Below are positions 29,178 through 38,287 of a DNA stretch of 57,322 nt, piece after piece. The DNA is taken from positions 1-57,322 of the forward strand of contig JAIQFF010000013.1 of NCBI GenBank assembly GCA_020073395.1, written 5' to 3'. The DNA comes from Terriglobia bacterium. GTDB lineage: Bacteria; Acidobacteriota; Terriglobia; Terriglobales; Acidobacteriaceae. The notes below the pieces were generated by a model. The model worked only from the letters and a program-made list of their open reading frames with translations, was not told the DNA's origin and did not search any database. The translations under genes were made by a program, and so were the position numbers. Each line of letters starts with the position of its first letter. Position 1 is the stretch's first letter.

Positions 29178-29185
29178 GCCTTGTC

Positions 29186-30661
29186 CTACGACGCAGCTGC
29201 AAGCTCAAATGGATAGTGGCGCTTCTTGTGCTGCACAGAGATCCATTTCCAGGTAGTGAATTCGTCCAGCGCCCACTTGCCATTCAGGCGCCCCACGCCC
29301 GAGGCCTTTTCTCCTCCGAAAGCGATGAGCGGATCATCATTGATGGTGCCATCATTCACGTGCACCATCCCTGATTCGATCTGTTTGGCCAGTTCAGAGC
29401 CGTGTTCCGCATCCTGGGTGTGGATCGCGCCGCTAAGTCCGTAAGGGCTGTTGTTCGCGATGCGCACGCCTTCTTCCTCGGTATCGAACGGCAAGACACA
29501 GACGGCGGGACCGAACATTTCGTTCTGAGCGATCCACATGTCTGGCTTCACATCGGCGAAGATGGTTGGGGACACTACATTTCCTTCTGCCTTACCTCGC
29601 AGAGCCACCGTGGCGCCTTCGTCGATTCCACGTTGGACTTGCTTCAAGTAGTTTTCCGTTTGACGCGGGCTGTTGAGAGGGCCGAGATCGGTGTCCGCTT
29701 TTCGTGGATCGCCAGCCTTGAGTTTTGAAACTCGATCGACAAATCTCGTCAGGAAGCGATCGTAGACGCCCCGCTGGACTAGAATTCGGTTGGAGCACAT
29801 GCACACCTGGCCCTGATGGGCGAAGCGGCTAAATACAGCGGCATTCACGGCCACGTCCAGATCGGCGTCGTTGAGCACAAGCATTGCGCTGTTGCCACCA
29901 AGTTCGAGGATGGCTTTCTTGAGACACCGACCCGCGACCTCTCCGATGTGCCGGCCCACACCCTCCGAGCCGGTGAACGAAATGATCCGGGGGATCGGGT
30001 GTTCGACAAAGCTGTCACCCAGTTCAGCGATATCGGCCACGACGACGTTCAGTAATCCCTTTGGAAGTCCCGTCTCTTCAAAAATCTTCGCAATCAATGT
30101 TCCGCCGGTGATCGGGGTGTCGTCGTGCGGCTTCAGCACGACTCCGTTGCCCGTCCCCAGTGCTGGAGCGACGGAACGCATGCTCAAATTGAAGGGAAAA
30201 TTGAACGGACTGATTACGCCCACGACTCCGGCCGGAACACGATAGAGCCGGTTTTCCTTACCATCGACCGTGGAGGGCAGAATCTCGCCCGTCATGCGGA
30301 GCGGGTAGGTCGAGGCCTCCTTAATAAAAGTCTTCACCAGGAATATCTCGATCATCGCTTTCAGGCGCGTGCCGCCCAGTTCATCGATAATGATGTCCGC
30401 GATGTCACCTTCATTTTTCTCGATCCAGGTAATCGCCTTCTCCAGGATGGTCCGCTTTTCGAACGGATTGACCTCCGCCCAGACCTTTTGTGCCGCCGCT
30501 GCCGAGCGGTAGGCTTCATCCAGGTCACCGCGGGTCGCGAGCTTGAATTCCGCGATCGTTTTTCCGTCGAACGGATTTCGATCCGCCAGTAGCTTCGCGC
30601 TTGTGCCGTCGCGCCACACTCCACCGATGTATTGTTTGTTCAGCTTAGTGAATTGATTCAT
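29186..30661 (-). CDS. Aldehyde dehydrogenase, benzaldehyde/vanillin type
   Basis: NAD(P)-dependent oxidation of an aldehyde to its acid; 491 residues, cytoplasmic. It opens with QYIGGVWRDGTSAKLLADRNPFDG. The nucleotide fold contains SPFNFPFNLSMRSVAPALGTGN and FTGSEGVGRHIGEVAG; the general-base Glu is in ILELGGNSAM (near residue 255), the catalytic Cys in HQGQVCMCSNRILV (near 289). The sequence style (GQVCMCSNR and SPFNFP) is that of benzaldehyde/vanillin dehydrogenases. Placed beside pca genes and a VanA-type oxygenase, it most likely feeds vanillate or a benzoate into protocatechuate. Starts at the ATG at 30661; divergent from the symporter genes. Confidence 0.9.
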   Translation of the reverse strand: MNQFTKLNKQYIGGVWRDGTSAKLLADRNPFDGKTIAEFKLATRGDLDEAYRSAAAAQKVWAEVNPFEKRTILEKAITWIEKNEGDIADIIIDELGGTRLKAMIEIFLVKTFIKEASTYPLRMTGEILPSTVDGKENRLYRVPAGVVGVISPFNFPFNLSMRSVAPALGTGNGVVLKPHDDTPITGGTLIAKIFEETGLPKGLLNVVVADIAELGDSFVEHPIPRIISFTGSEGVGRHIGEVAGRCLKKAILELGGNSAMLVLNDADLDVAVNAAVFSRFAHQGQVCMCSNRILVQRGVYDRFLTRFVDRVSKLKAGDPRKADTDLGPLNSPRQTENYLKQVQRGIDEGATVALRGKAEGNVVSPTIFADVKPDMWIAQNEMFGPAVCVLPFDTEEEGVRIANNSPYGLSGAIHTQDAEHGSELAKQIESGMVHVNDGTINDDPLIAFGGEKASGVGRLNGKWALDEFTTWKWISVQHKKRHYPFELAAAS

Positions 30662-30815
30662 AGGACCTCACACTCTTCCCGCTGCCAATAAGGTCAGGAC
30701 ATGCGAAAGGCGAGCGCGATTATCGCATGAATCCGACTGCGTAGTCGCCGGCAAGAGGCGTTTCTCTTGTGCCGGGCTGCGATTTCGGTACAATCCTCGC
30801 GCACAGGGGGTGGAG

Positions 30816-31169
30816 ATGAACGCGAGCGAGGAGCGGACAGCACTTCACGAATCGGGCGGAACAGAGTGGGACCGCATTGCTACCAGTCAGCAGTTCCAGG
30901 ACTTGCTCGCGCTCAAGAAGGTATTCATCATTCCGGCATTTATTTTCTTTTGCGTGTACTACTTTCTTCTGCCGGTTCTTGTGGGTTTCGCTCCGAAGCT
31001 GATGTCCGCGCGAGTGATCGGAACCGTCAATCTTGCCTATCTTTTTGCCCTCTCACAATTTGTGGTGGGCTGGACGATCGCCTGGCTGTACCTGAAGGCC
31101 GCGGCGAAATTCGATGTCCTCACCAGGGAGATTCTGGCGAGAGTGGGTGTCCGGCAGGGAGGGGAGTGA
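30816..31169 (+). CDS. DUF485 inner membrane protein
   Basis: A YjcH-like accessory of SSS-family symporters. 117 residues from the ATG at 30816 behind GGGGGTGGAG. Two membrane helices: VFIIPAFIFFCVYYFLLPVLV (about 40-60) and VNLAYLFALSQFVVGWTIAWLYL (about 77-99). The N-terminal half has the DUF485 pattern TSQQFQDLLALKKVFI. Its stop is two bases before the symporter start, the same pairing as yjcH-actP. Confidence 0.9.
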   Translation: MNASEERTALHESGGTEWDRIATSQQFQDLLALKKVFIIPAFIFFCVYYFLLPVLVGFAPKLMSARVIGTVNLAYLFALSQFVVGWTIAWLYLKAAAKFDVLTREILARVGVRQGGE

Positions 31170-31170
31170 A

Positions 31171-32769
31171 ATGTCCATTTCGCTTGCCATTTTCCTCGTA
31201 TTTGTGGCTTTTACGCTTGGAATCACCTACTGGGCGTCCAAGCGCTCAAGGGGAGCGGGAGCATACTTCGCGGCAGGACGACGAATCACGGCATGGCAAA
31301 ACGGATTTGCTGTGGCTGGGGATTTCATGAGTGCTGCCTCCTTCCTCGGCGTGGTCGGACTGATTGCTCTGCAGGGCTTTGACGCATTTCTTTATTCTGT
31401 TGGCGGCTTTATCGCTTTCATAGCGATCTTGCTTTTGGTTGCTGAGCCGCTGCGCAACAGCGGCAAATACACGGTGGGAGACGTCCTGGCTTATCGCCTA
31501 CGACCCAGGCCGGTGCGAGCTCTTGCCGCTCTAACTACACTCACGATCGTTCTCTTTTACATGGTGGCGCAGATGGTCGGGGCGGGTGCCCTGGTTACGC
31601 TGCTGTTTTCTGGTTCCGGTATCAGCTATAACGCGGCCGTGACAGGAGTGGGCATCCTCATGATCCTATACGTGGTGTTTGGCGGAATGCTGGCAACGAC
31701 CTGGGTACAGATCATCAAAGCCATGCTGCTGTCCGCATGTACCCTCGGTCTGACGCTTCTGCTTCTGGGGCGTTTTCATTTTCATGTCGGCGAATTCTTC
31801 TCAGCAGTCAGTCGGATCGTGTATCACCGGAATGGGGAACTGATTGTCAGCGACTTTCTTCGGCCGGGTCTTCGTTACAAGCCTCCTTACGGTCCGCTGG
31901 ATCTTGTGTCCCTGGCTTTTATCTTCGCGTTCGGGACTGCGGGCCTTCCCCATATCCTGGTAAAGTTTTACACCGTGCCGGATGGCAAGACAGCACGCCA
32001 GAGCGTGGTGTGGGCCATGGTTCTGATTGGCAGCTTCTACGTGATGACATCAGCGCTCGGCCTTGGGGCCGCCACCGTCGTAGGACCTGATTATATTCTC
32101 ACGCATGGAGGAACCAACATGGGCGGGCCCTTGCTGGCCCAAGCACTCGGGGGCGATGTTCTGCTGGCTATGGTGTCGGCGGTCGCGTTTGCCACGATTC
32201 TCGCGGTGGTGGCCGGTTTGACGATCAGCGCATCAACTTCGTTCGCCCATGACTTCTGGATGAATGTGGTCCATCATGGAGTCGAGCGGCACCCGGACGA
32301 ATCGGTCCTGGTCGCCCGCATCACGGCGCTCGCCGTGGGCGCGGTGTCCATTGTCGCCGCCATCGTGCTGGGCCCCGGATCGAACGCAGGAATTCTGGCG
32401 ACTTTCGGCATGGCCACTGCTGCCTCCGCTAATTTTCCGGTCCTCATTCTTTCGATCTATTGGCGGCGATTCAATACGGCCGGGGCAGTAACAGGACTCT
32501 CCGTCGGACTGCTGGCGACACTCTTCGTCCTCGTGGCCGGGCCGAATTTCATGGGTATCGATCCGCCGAACACCGCCAACGGAATGCGGCACCTGATTCA
32601 GGCGAATCCCTGGTTTCCGCTGGAAAATGTTGGAATTGTTAGCGTCCCGCTGGGTTTCCTGGCAGCGTGGACAGGCACGTTGCTCGGCAAAGATCCCGGC
32701 GCGGAAGCCAAGTTCAACGAGTTAATGGTCCGCGCGAATACCGGACTGGAAGCGGAGAAAGCTACTTGA
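31171..32769 (+). CDS. Sodium:solute (ActP-type) monocarboxylate symporter
   Basis: Cation-coupled importer of acetate and other small monocarboxylates, possibly aromatic acids. 532 residues from the ATG at 31171 (MSISLAIFLVFVAFTLGITYW), with GGGAGGGGAG upstream and 13 predicted membrane helices. SSS motifs are AFAVAGDFMSAASFLGVVGL-like NGFAVAGDFMSAASFLGV near residue 45, KYTVGDVLAYRLR, VFGGMLATTWVQIIKA near 170, and FGTAGLPHILVKFYTVPDGK with the conserved GLPH. The position inside a pca cluster suggests an aromatic or C2/C4 acid substrate, but ActP homologs are broad. It ends where the pobA remnant begins. Confidence 0.9.
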   Translation: MSISLAIFLVFVAFTLGITYWASKRSRGAGAYFAAGRRITAWQNGFAVAGDFMSAASFLGVVGLIALQGFDAFLYSVGGFIAFIAILLLVAEPLRNSGKYTVGDVLAYRLRPRPVRALAALTTLTIVLFYMVAQMVGAGALVTLLFSGSGISYNAAVTGVGILMILYVVFGGMLATTWVQIIKAMLLSACTLGLTLLLLGRFHFHVGEFFSAVSRIVYHRNGELIVSDFLRPGLRYKPPYGPLDLVSLAFIFAFGTAGLPHILVKFYTVPDGKTARQSVVWAMVLIGSFYVMTSALGLGAATVVGPDYILTHGGTNMGGPLLAQALGGDVLLAMVSAVAFATILAVVAGLTISASTSFAHDFWMNVVHHGVERHPDESVLVARITALAVGAVSIVAAIVLGPGSNAGILATFGMATAASANFPVLILSIYWRRFNTAGAVTGLSVGLLATLFVLVAGPNFMGIDPPNTANGMRHLIQANPWFPLENVGIVSVPLGFLAAWTGTLLGKDPGAEAKFNELMVRANTGLEAEKAT

Positions 32770-32945
32770 GGCAGGTCTGGAAGGTGCAGCGCTTCACGTG
32801 GTGGATGACTTCGATGCTGCACCGGTTTCCGGAAAACCGTCCCTTCGACCGGCGTCGCCAGTTGGCGGAATTGGAGTACGTCACCAGCTCACAGGCATCC
32901 GCCCTGACTCTCGCCGAGAACTACGTCGGCCTTCCGCTGGAATAA
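32763..32945 (+). pseudogene. pobA 3' remnant (4-hydroxybenzoate 3-monooxygenase)
   Basis: The frame behind the symporter reads YLRQVWKVQRFTWWMTSMLH, then RFPENRPFDRRRQLAELEYV and TLAENYVGLPLE, the C-terminal 60 residues of the flavoprotein 4-hydroxybenzoate 3-hydroxylase as I know it. The FAD and NADPH portions, about 330 residues, are missing: the frame merges into the symporter gene at 32763, in a different phase from it. A deletion joined the two. With pobA lost, 4-hydroxybenzoate could not enter through this locus. Confidence 0.8.
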
Positions 32946-32982
32946 GGTACTAGCGCCCGTATCTACGGCTGTTTCCGGGTGC

Positions 32983-34479
32983 TCAGATCTGCGCGCACAC
33001 CGCTTTAACTTCCGTGTACAACTCCAAGGCATCGTGGCCCATCTCGCGGCCCCAACCCGACTGCTTGTAGCCGCCGAATGGGAGCGCGGAATCGAAGACG
33101 TTGTAGCAATTGATCCACACTGTTCCGGCGCGAAGTTTGGCGGCCATGCGATGTGCTGTGCTCAGATCTCGGGTCCACACCGCCGCAGCGAGACCGTAGG
33201 TGGTGGCATTCGCTGAAGCAGCAATTTCGTTCGGATCGCTGAAAGGAATGGCGGCGACCACCGGACCGAAGATTTCTTCGCGAACCACCTTCATGTCGGG
33301 ACGAACGTCTACCAACAAGGTGGGCTCGACGAAATATCCCTTGTCGCCAATTTTGTGTCCGCCGACTACCGTCTTTGCGCCCTCTTTGGCTCCTGAGTCG
33401 AGATAGCCGCACACGCGGTCAAGCTGTTCCTGCGAGATCAGCGGGCCGAGATTGTTTGCAGGATCGATCCCCGGGCCGATGCGAAAGTTTTTGGTGAACG
33501 CGGCCACGCCGTCGATCACTTCATCGAAAATGTTCTTATGCACAAAAAGCCGGGAACCGGCGGTGCAACACTGTCCCTGATTGAAGAAGATGGCATTGGC
33601 GCTGCCGGGAATGGCATTTTTCAGATCGGCATCCGGAAAAATGATATTCGGTGATTTCCCTCCCAATTCGAGCGAGACCTTCTTCAAATTTCCAGAAGCC
33701 GCATTGACGATCAGTTTCCCTACTTCGGTCGAGCCCGTGAAGGCGATTTTGTCCACGTGCGAGTGTGCGGCCAGTGCGGCTCCGGCGGTTTCGCCAAAAC
33801 CAGTAACAATGTTGACCACGCCTTCCGGAAAGCCGGCCTCCAGAATCAACTCGCCCAGACGCAACGCGGTTAGGGGAGTTTGCTCGGCCGGCTTCAGGAC
33901 TACAGTGCAGCCCACGGCTAGTGCCGGCGCCAACTTCCACGACGCCATGATGAGCGGAAAATTCCATGGAATGATCTGGCCCACGACCCCGATTGGCTCA
34001 CGCAGCGTGTAGGCAAGATACTTGGCGCCAGGCATGGAAACCGGGACGGTAGTGCCTTCCACCTTCGTCGCCCAGCCGCCAAAATAACGGAACATATCGG
34101 CGGTGGCCGGCACATCAGCAATACGCGAAAAGAAGACCGGCTTGCCGTTATCCAGAGTCTCCAATTCGGCAAGCTCCTCGTGGTTCTTGTCTACAAGGTC
34201 GGCCAGCTTCAAAAGCAGGCGCCCTCGTTGGGCTGGAGAAACCTCGGGCCAGGGACCTTCTTCAAAAGCTTTGCGCGCCGCCTTGACGGCACGGTCGATG
34301 TCCTCGCGGTCGCCTTCGGGCACGCAAGTCAACACCTCTCCCGTGGCGGGATTGAAGGTGTCGAATGTCTTTCCCGAAGCGGCCTCAACCCATTGGCCAC
34401 CGATCAGCATTTTGCGTTTCTGGCTGAGGAATTCTTCGACTTTTCTATTCAAGTGGACTGGTGCAAGGGTAGTAGCCAT
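32983..34479 (-). CDS. NAD-dependent aldehyde dehydrogenase (ALDH1/2-like)
   Basis: A 498-residue aldehyde dehydrogenase of the broad ALDH1/2-type. Visible elements are GQIIPWNFPLIMASWKLAPALA, TVVLKPAEQTPLTALRL, IAFTGSTEVGKLIVNAA, SLELGGKSPNIIF (general-base Glu near 264), NQGQCCTAGSRLF (catalytic Cys near 298) and PFGGYKQSGWGREMG at the C-terminus. It would oxidise aliphatic or aromatic aldehydes such as vanillin or coniferyl aldehyde. It faces the symporter/pobA remnant and is divergent from pcaH, sharing its 220-base upstream region. Confidence 0.93.
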   Translation of the reverse strand: MATTLAPVHLNRKVEEFLSQKRKMLIGGQWVEAASGKTFDTFNPATGEVLTCVPEGDREDIDRAVKAARKAFEEGPWPEVSPAQRGRLLLKLADLVDKNHEELAELETLDNGKPVFFSRIADVPATADMFRYFGGWATKVEGTTVPVSMPGAKYLAYTLREPIGVVGQIIPWNFPLIMASWKLAPALAVGCTVVLKPAEQTPLTALRLGELILEAGFPEGVVNIVTGFGETAGAALAAHSHVDKIAFTGSTEVGKLIVNAASGNLKKVSLELGGKSPNIIFPDADLKNAIPGSANAIFFNQGQCCTAGSRLFVHKNIFDEVIDGVAAFTKNFRIGPGIDPANNLGPLISQEQLDRVCGYLDSGAKEGAKTVVGGHKIGDKGYFVEPTLLVDVRPDMKVVREEIFGPVVAAIPFSDPNEIAASANATTYGLAAAVWTRDLSTAHRMAAKLRAGTVWINCYNVFDSALPFGGYKQSGWGREMGHDALELYTEVKAVCAQI

Positions 34480-34599
34480 TTGAACCTCGCAGGGAGTAGG
34501 AATTCTAAGGGTCGCTCACTCTTTGCGTTGCAGAAACCAATTCTAAGCCTCGATTCACTTCTTGCTAGTAGGCACCTTCTTGTAACTTAGATATGAGCA

Positions 34600-34618
34600 G
34601 GGAGACCGGCTGTCTCCC
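34600..34618. promoter_or_regulatory. Perfect 7-bp palindrome upstream of pcaH
   Basis: GGGAGAC-cggct-GTCTCCC stands midway between the divergent aldehyde dehydrogenase and pcaH starts. It is a plausible operator or RNA hairpin. No T-run follows, so it is not an intrinsic terminator. An ATG at 34593 lies just before it, but its frame has no coding character until much later. Confidence 0.45.
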
Positions 34619-34700
34619 GGGTGACAAACAAAATTGCCTGAGATATGATCGCTCGCTTCCTGCTGCTAGAAACACGGGTACGCCGTTAGCGGAGAGTTTT

Positions 34701-35426
34701 GTGGGCCCATCTACGAACGAACGCTCGCTCATCACGCCATATCGGAGACATGCTGCCGGAACGCAGCCACCTGCGCCCTATGAGCCCTACAAGTCCACGA
34801 TCAAGCGATCTCCAACCAAGCCGCTGATTTTTCTTCCCCACACGTTGTCAGAAGTGACCGGGCCCTTGTTCGGTGAGGACGCAATCGCGGAGAATGACAA
34901 CGACCTTACGCGCCACTATCCGGGCGAACCCCAGGGTGAACGCATCATCGTCACCGGGCGCGTGCTCGACAGCAATGGGCGTCCAGTGCCGCAGGCCCTG
35001 ATTGAGATTTGGCAGGCCAATGCGGCCGGGCGCTATCGTCATGCGAAAGATCAACATCCCGCGCCGGTCGACCCGAACTTCGGCGGCTGCGGGCGCACCC
35101 TGACGGATGACAACGGCAGCTATCGTTTCGTGACCATCGCGCCGGGAGCGTATCCCTGGTTTAATCACTACAATGCCTGGCGCCCGCGACACATTCACCT
35201 TTCGCTTTTCGGCAGAGCGTTCCTCACGCGCCTGGTCACGCAGATGTATTTCCCTGACGATCCATTGTTCCCCTACGATCCGATTTTCAATTCGATACCT
35301 GACGAAAAAGCGCGTCAGCGCATGATCTGCAAATTCGACATGGAGACTACGCAGCCGCAGTGGGCGCTCGGATACAAATTCAATATTATCTTGCGCGGCC
35401 CGGAGCAGACTCCGTTCGAGACCTGA
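34701..35426 (+). CDS. pcaH: Protocatechuate 3,4-dioxygenase beta subunit
   Basis: Non-haem Fe(III) intradiol dioxygenase subunit that cleaves protocatechuate. All four iron ligands are visible: Tyr in AGRYRHAKDQHP, Tyr in AYPWFNHYNAWRP, and two His in PRHIHLSLFG; Arg of RPRHIH is the conserved second-sphere residue. Also typical are PYKSTIKRSPTKPLIFLPH and LSEVTGPLFGED. I take GTG at 34701 as start: GGAGAG lies four bases upstream and the product length (241) fits. The frame also begins at an ATG at 34593, but that adds 36 residues including a palindrome. pcaG follows by seven bases. Confidence 0.95.
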   Translation: MGPSTNERSLITPYRRHAAGTQPPAPYEPYKSTIKRSPTKPLIFLPHTLSEVTGPLFGEDAIAENDNDLTRHYPGEPQGERIIVTGRVLDSNGRPVPQALIEIWQANAAGRYRHAKDQHPAPVDPNFGGCGRTLTDDNGSYRFVTIAPGAYPWFNHYNAWRPRHIHLSLFGRAFLTRLVTQMYFPDDPLFPYDPIFNSIPDEKARQRMICKFDMETTQPQWALGYKFNIILRGPEQTPFET

Positions 35427-35433
35427 GGCAAAG

Positions 35434-36006
35434 ATGGATTTCGTTCCGACTGCTTCGCAAACCGTGGGCCCTTTTTTCCGGATTGGCCTGACCGAAAAAT
35501 ACTCCAAGCCCTGCATCGCGGCGCCGCAAGCGAAGGGTGAGCGCGTCGGGCTGAGTGTTCGCGTGCTGGATGGCGACGGCGCACCGGTCAACGATGCTCT
35601 GATCGAGATCTGGCAGGCCGATGCCTCAGGAAAGTACAAACACCCGGATGATCCACAAAGCAAGACCTCTGACCCGGGATGCGATGGATTCGGCCGCCTG
35701 GGCACCGATGAACAAGGCCACTGCCAGTTCGACACCATCAAGCCGGGACGCGTGCCGGGGCCGGGAAATGCTTTGCAGGCGCCGCATTTGAATGTCGCAG
35801 TGTTTGCCCGCGGCATGCTCAAGCAGTTTTATACCCGCATCTATTTCGCTGGAGATCCCGCCAATCAGCAGGACCCAGTTCTGGCCCTGGTTCCCGCGGA
35901 GCGGCGCGAAACGCTAGTGGCCCAGTCCGATCCTACCCAGCCGGGATTCTGGCGATTTGAGATGCATCTCCAGGGCGAGGGAGAAACTGTATTCTTCGAT
36001 GTGTAG
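35434..36006 (+). CDS. pcaG: Protocatechuate 3,4-dioxygenase alpha subunit
   Basis: Structural partner of PcaH, giving the (alpha-beta)n dioxygenase. 190 residues with DFVPTASQTVGPFFRIGL at the N-terminus, DGAPVNDALIEIWQADASG (about 45-65), GFGRLGTDEQGHCQFDTIKP and HLNVAVFARGMLKQFYTRIYF. The iron ligands of the beta subunit are replaced here, as is normal for alpha subunits. Seven bases downstream of pcaH and ahead of the PQQ dehydrogenase, so probably the middle gene of an operon. Confidence 0.95.
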   Translation: MDFVPTASQTVGPFFRIGLTEKYSKPCIAAPQAKGERVGLSVRVLDGDGAPVNDALIEIWQADASGKYKHPDDPQSKTSDPGCDGFGRLGTDEQGHCQFDTIKPGRVPGPGNALQAPHLNVAVFARGMLKQFYTRIYFAGDPANQQDPVLALVPAERRETLVAQSDPTQPGFWRFEMHLQGEGETVFFDV

Positions 36007-36055
36007 GGTCTCGTGATAGTGCGGAGTCATCGCGAATGATCCAGGCAAAACCATC

Positions 36056-38287
36056 ATGACTCAGCGCAAGAGTCTCTTTGGCATGGTGCCATCGCTGGCA
36101 CTTATATTCCTCGGCGCAGTCTGTGTGCTGTGCCTTGCTGCCGGGCAGACCGCAAGCGCTCCCAAACCTGCGGGGGTGGACGGCAGCCGCATCGTCCAGG
36201 CCGACAACGAACCCGGCAACTGGATGACCCACGGACGAACCTACAGCGAGCAGCGTTTCAGTCCGCTAAAGGAAATCAATGACCAGAACGTCAGCCAGCT
36301 CGGTCTCGCCTGGTATTACGACCTGGACACGAATCGGGGACAGGAAGCTACGCCGCTCGTGATTGATGGCAACATGTACTTCACCACGGCTTGGAGCAAG
36401 GTAGTCTCGCTCAACGCGGCAACGGGGAAACTGCGGTGGAGTTACGATCCCAAGGTCCCGGGCGAATGGGCCGTCAACGCCTGTTGTGACGTGGTGAATC
36501 GCGGCCTGGCAGCGTGGAAAGGCAAGCTTTTTCTCGGCACGCTCGATGGCCGCCTGATTGCGCTGGATGCCGCCACTGGCAAGCCAGTCTGGGAGAGGGT
36601 CACAGTTGATCGGCGTTATCGCTACACCATCACGGGCGCGCCGCGAGTAGTCAAAGACAAAGTGATCATCGGAAACGGTGGCGCTGAGATGGGCGTGCGT
36701 GGTTACGTCTCAGCGTATGACGCCGCCACCGGCAATCTGGTCTGGCGCTTTTACACCGTGCCCGGAGATCCCTCCAAACCTTTTGAGAATCCGGTTCTCG
36801 CCAAAGCCTCAAAAACCTGGACCGGAAAATGGTGGACCCTCGGCGGTGGCGGGACAGTTTGGGATTCAATCGTCTACGATCCCGAGTCCGACTTGCTCTA
36901 CATCGGAGTGGGCAACGGCGGTCCATGGAACCAGCGAATTCGCAGCCCGCAAGGCGGCGACAACCTTTTTCTCGCTTCCATTGTGGCGCTCAAGCCCGAA
37001 ACCGGTCAATACGTCTGGCACTATCAGGAAACTCCCGGCGACATGTGGGACTTCACTTCCAGCCAGCAGATCATCCTGGCCACGATTTCTGTAGATGGCA
37101 AGCCCAGCAAAGTGCTGTTGCATGCGCCCAAGAACGGTTTCTTCTACGTGCTTGACCGCGCAACCGGAGCGTTGATTTCGGCGCAGCCGTACACGTATAT
37201 CAACTGGGCGACTGGCGTTGACATGAAGACTGGCCGGCCGATCGAAACTCCAATCGCGCGATATCCGGGCGATGATCCGGCACCCGTGGTACCCGGGCCA
37301 TTAGGCGCGCACAGTTGGCAGCCGATGTCCTACAGCCCGCTGACTGGCCTGGTCTACATTCCGGTCAATGATGTCGGATTCAAGTACAAATCTCCCGACC
37401 ATTTTGTAGCCCACGAGCTCTCTCCCAATTACGGCGTAGATGTTGTGGCGGCTGGAATGCCGCAAGACCCAGCAATCAAGAAGGCGATTCTGAACACGGT
37501 CAAGGGACAGTTGGTCGCATGGGACCCGGTGCGACAGAAGAAGGTGTGGGCGATCGAACGCCCCGGCCCGTGGAACGGCGGCGTGCTTTCAACCGCGGGT
37601 AATCTGGCGTTTGAAGGCACAGCCGGTGGCAATTTCGAAGCTTACCGCGCAGATAATGGTGAGAAGCTGTGGTCGTTCGCTGCGCAAACCGGAGTGATGG
37701 CAGGACCCGTGAGTTACACCGTGAACGGTGAACAATACGTCGCCGTGCTCGCCGGCTGGGGTGGTGTTTTTCCGCTGGCGACGGGTGAGGTATCGTTCAA
37801 GTCAGGGAGGGTACGAAATATCAGCCGCATGCTGGTGTTCAAACTCGGTGGCAAAGCAAGCCTGCCTCCCCTTCCAGAATTTCAGGAGATGGCGATGGAT
37901 GCGCCGGCTTCCACCGCCAGCGCCGCGCAGATCAAGAACGGAGAAGCGCTCTTCCAGCGATACTGCGGAGGCTGCCACGGAGACGTTGCCGTCAGCGGTG
38001 GCGTGTTGCCGGACCTGCGCTATTCACCCACCCTCGCCAATGAACAGTGGTTCGACATCGTGCTAGGCGGGATTCTGAAGCCGCTCGGAATGACATCGTT
38101 CGCTAAGGAAATATCAAAGTCTGACGCCGCCACCATCCGCGACTACGTGATCTTCCGAGCCAATCAAAGCAAAACCCAGACAGACCATGACGCCGGGTCT
38201 TCGCCGAAGACCGCAGCCTGCCCATCGCGAATGCGAAACGTCAGGCCCCGGTCGTCGGTCTGGAAATTACGAGCCATTCCCCAGTGA
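36056..38287 (+). CDS. PQQ-dependent alcohol dehydrogenase with C-terminal cytochrome c, 3'-altered
   Basis: A periplasmic quinohaemoprotein alcohol dehydrogenase (type II ADH group) that would oxidise aromatic or aliphatic alcohols and pass electrons to its own haem. Signal: MVPSLALIFLGAVCVLCLAAG. The eight-bladed propeller has NACCDVVNRG with the adjacent-Cys disulfide near residue 143, and WDFTSSQQI with the catalytic Asp near 328. The residue two places after that Asp is Thr, not Asp, so a calcium-type site is expected, not the lanthanide type. Haem motif CGGCHG near 638, then the last true helix ending VIFRANQSK. The final 35 residues read antisense to the next gene, the mark of a deletion scar. 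Confidence 0.9.
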   Translation: MTQRKSLFGMVPSLALIFLGAVCVLCLAAGQTASAPKPAGVDGSRIVQADNEPGNWMTHGRTYSEQRFSPLKEINDQNVSQLGLAWYYDLDTNRGQEATPLVIDGNMYFTTAWSKVVSLNAATGKLRWSYDPKVPGEWAVNACCDVVNRGLAAWKGKLFLGTLDGRLIALDAATGKPVWERVTVDRRYRYTITGAPRVVKDKVIIGNGGAEMGVRGYVSAYDAATGNLVWRFYTVPGDPSKPFENPVLAKASKTWTGKWWTLGGGGTVWDSIVYDPESDLLYIGVGNGGPWNQRIRSPQGGDNLFLASIVALKPETGQYVWHYQETPGDMWDFTSSQQIILATISVDGKPSKVLLHAPKNGFFYVLDRATGALISAQPYTYINWATGVDMKTGRPIETPIARYPGDDPAPVVPGPLGAHSWQPMSYSPLTGLVYIPVNDVGFKYKSPDHFVAHELSPNYGVDVVAAGMPQDPAIKKAILNTVKGQLVAWDPVRQKKVWAIERPGPWNGGVLSTAGNLAFEGTAGGNFEAYRADNGEKLWSFAAQTGVMAGPVSYTVNGEQYVAVLAGWGGVFPLATGEVSFKSGRVRNISRMLVFKLGGKASLPPLPEFQEMAMDAPASTASAAQIKNGEALFQRYCGGCHGDVAVSGGVLPDLRYSPTLANEQWFDIVLGGILKPLGMTSFAKEISKSDAATIRDYVIFRANQSKTQTDHDAGSSPKTAACPSRMRNVRPRSSVWKLRAIPQ

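Noticed and set aside
34593..34700. ATG at 34593 as start of pcaH
   Set aside because: Would add 36 residues without family counterpart, reading through a palindrome; GTG at 34701 has a ribosome site and gives the normal length.
36056..38287. Lanthanide-dependent (XoxF-type) dehydrogenase
   Set aside because: The residue two places after the catalytic Asp is Thr (WDFTSS); the lanthanide type needs Asp there. The attached haem domain also fits the type II quinohaemoprotein group.
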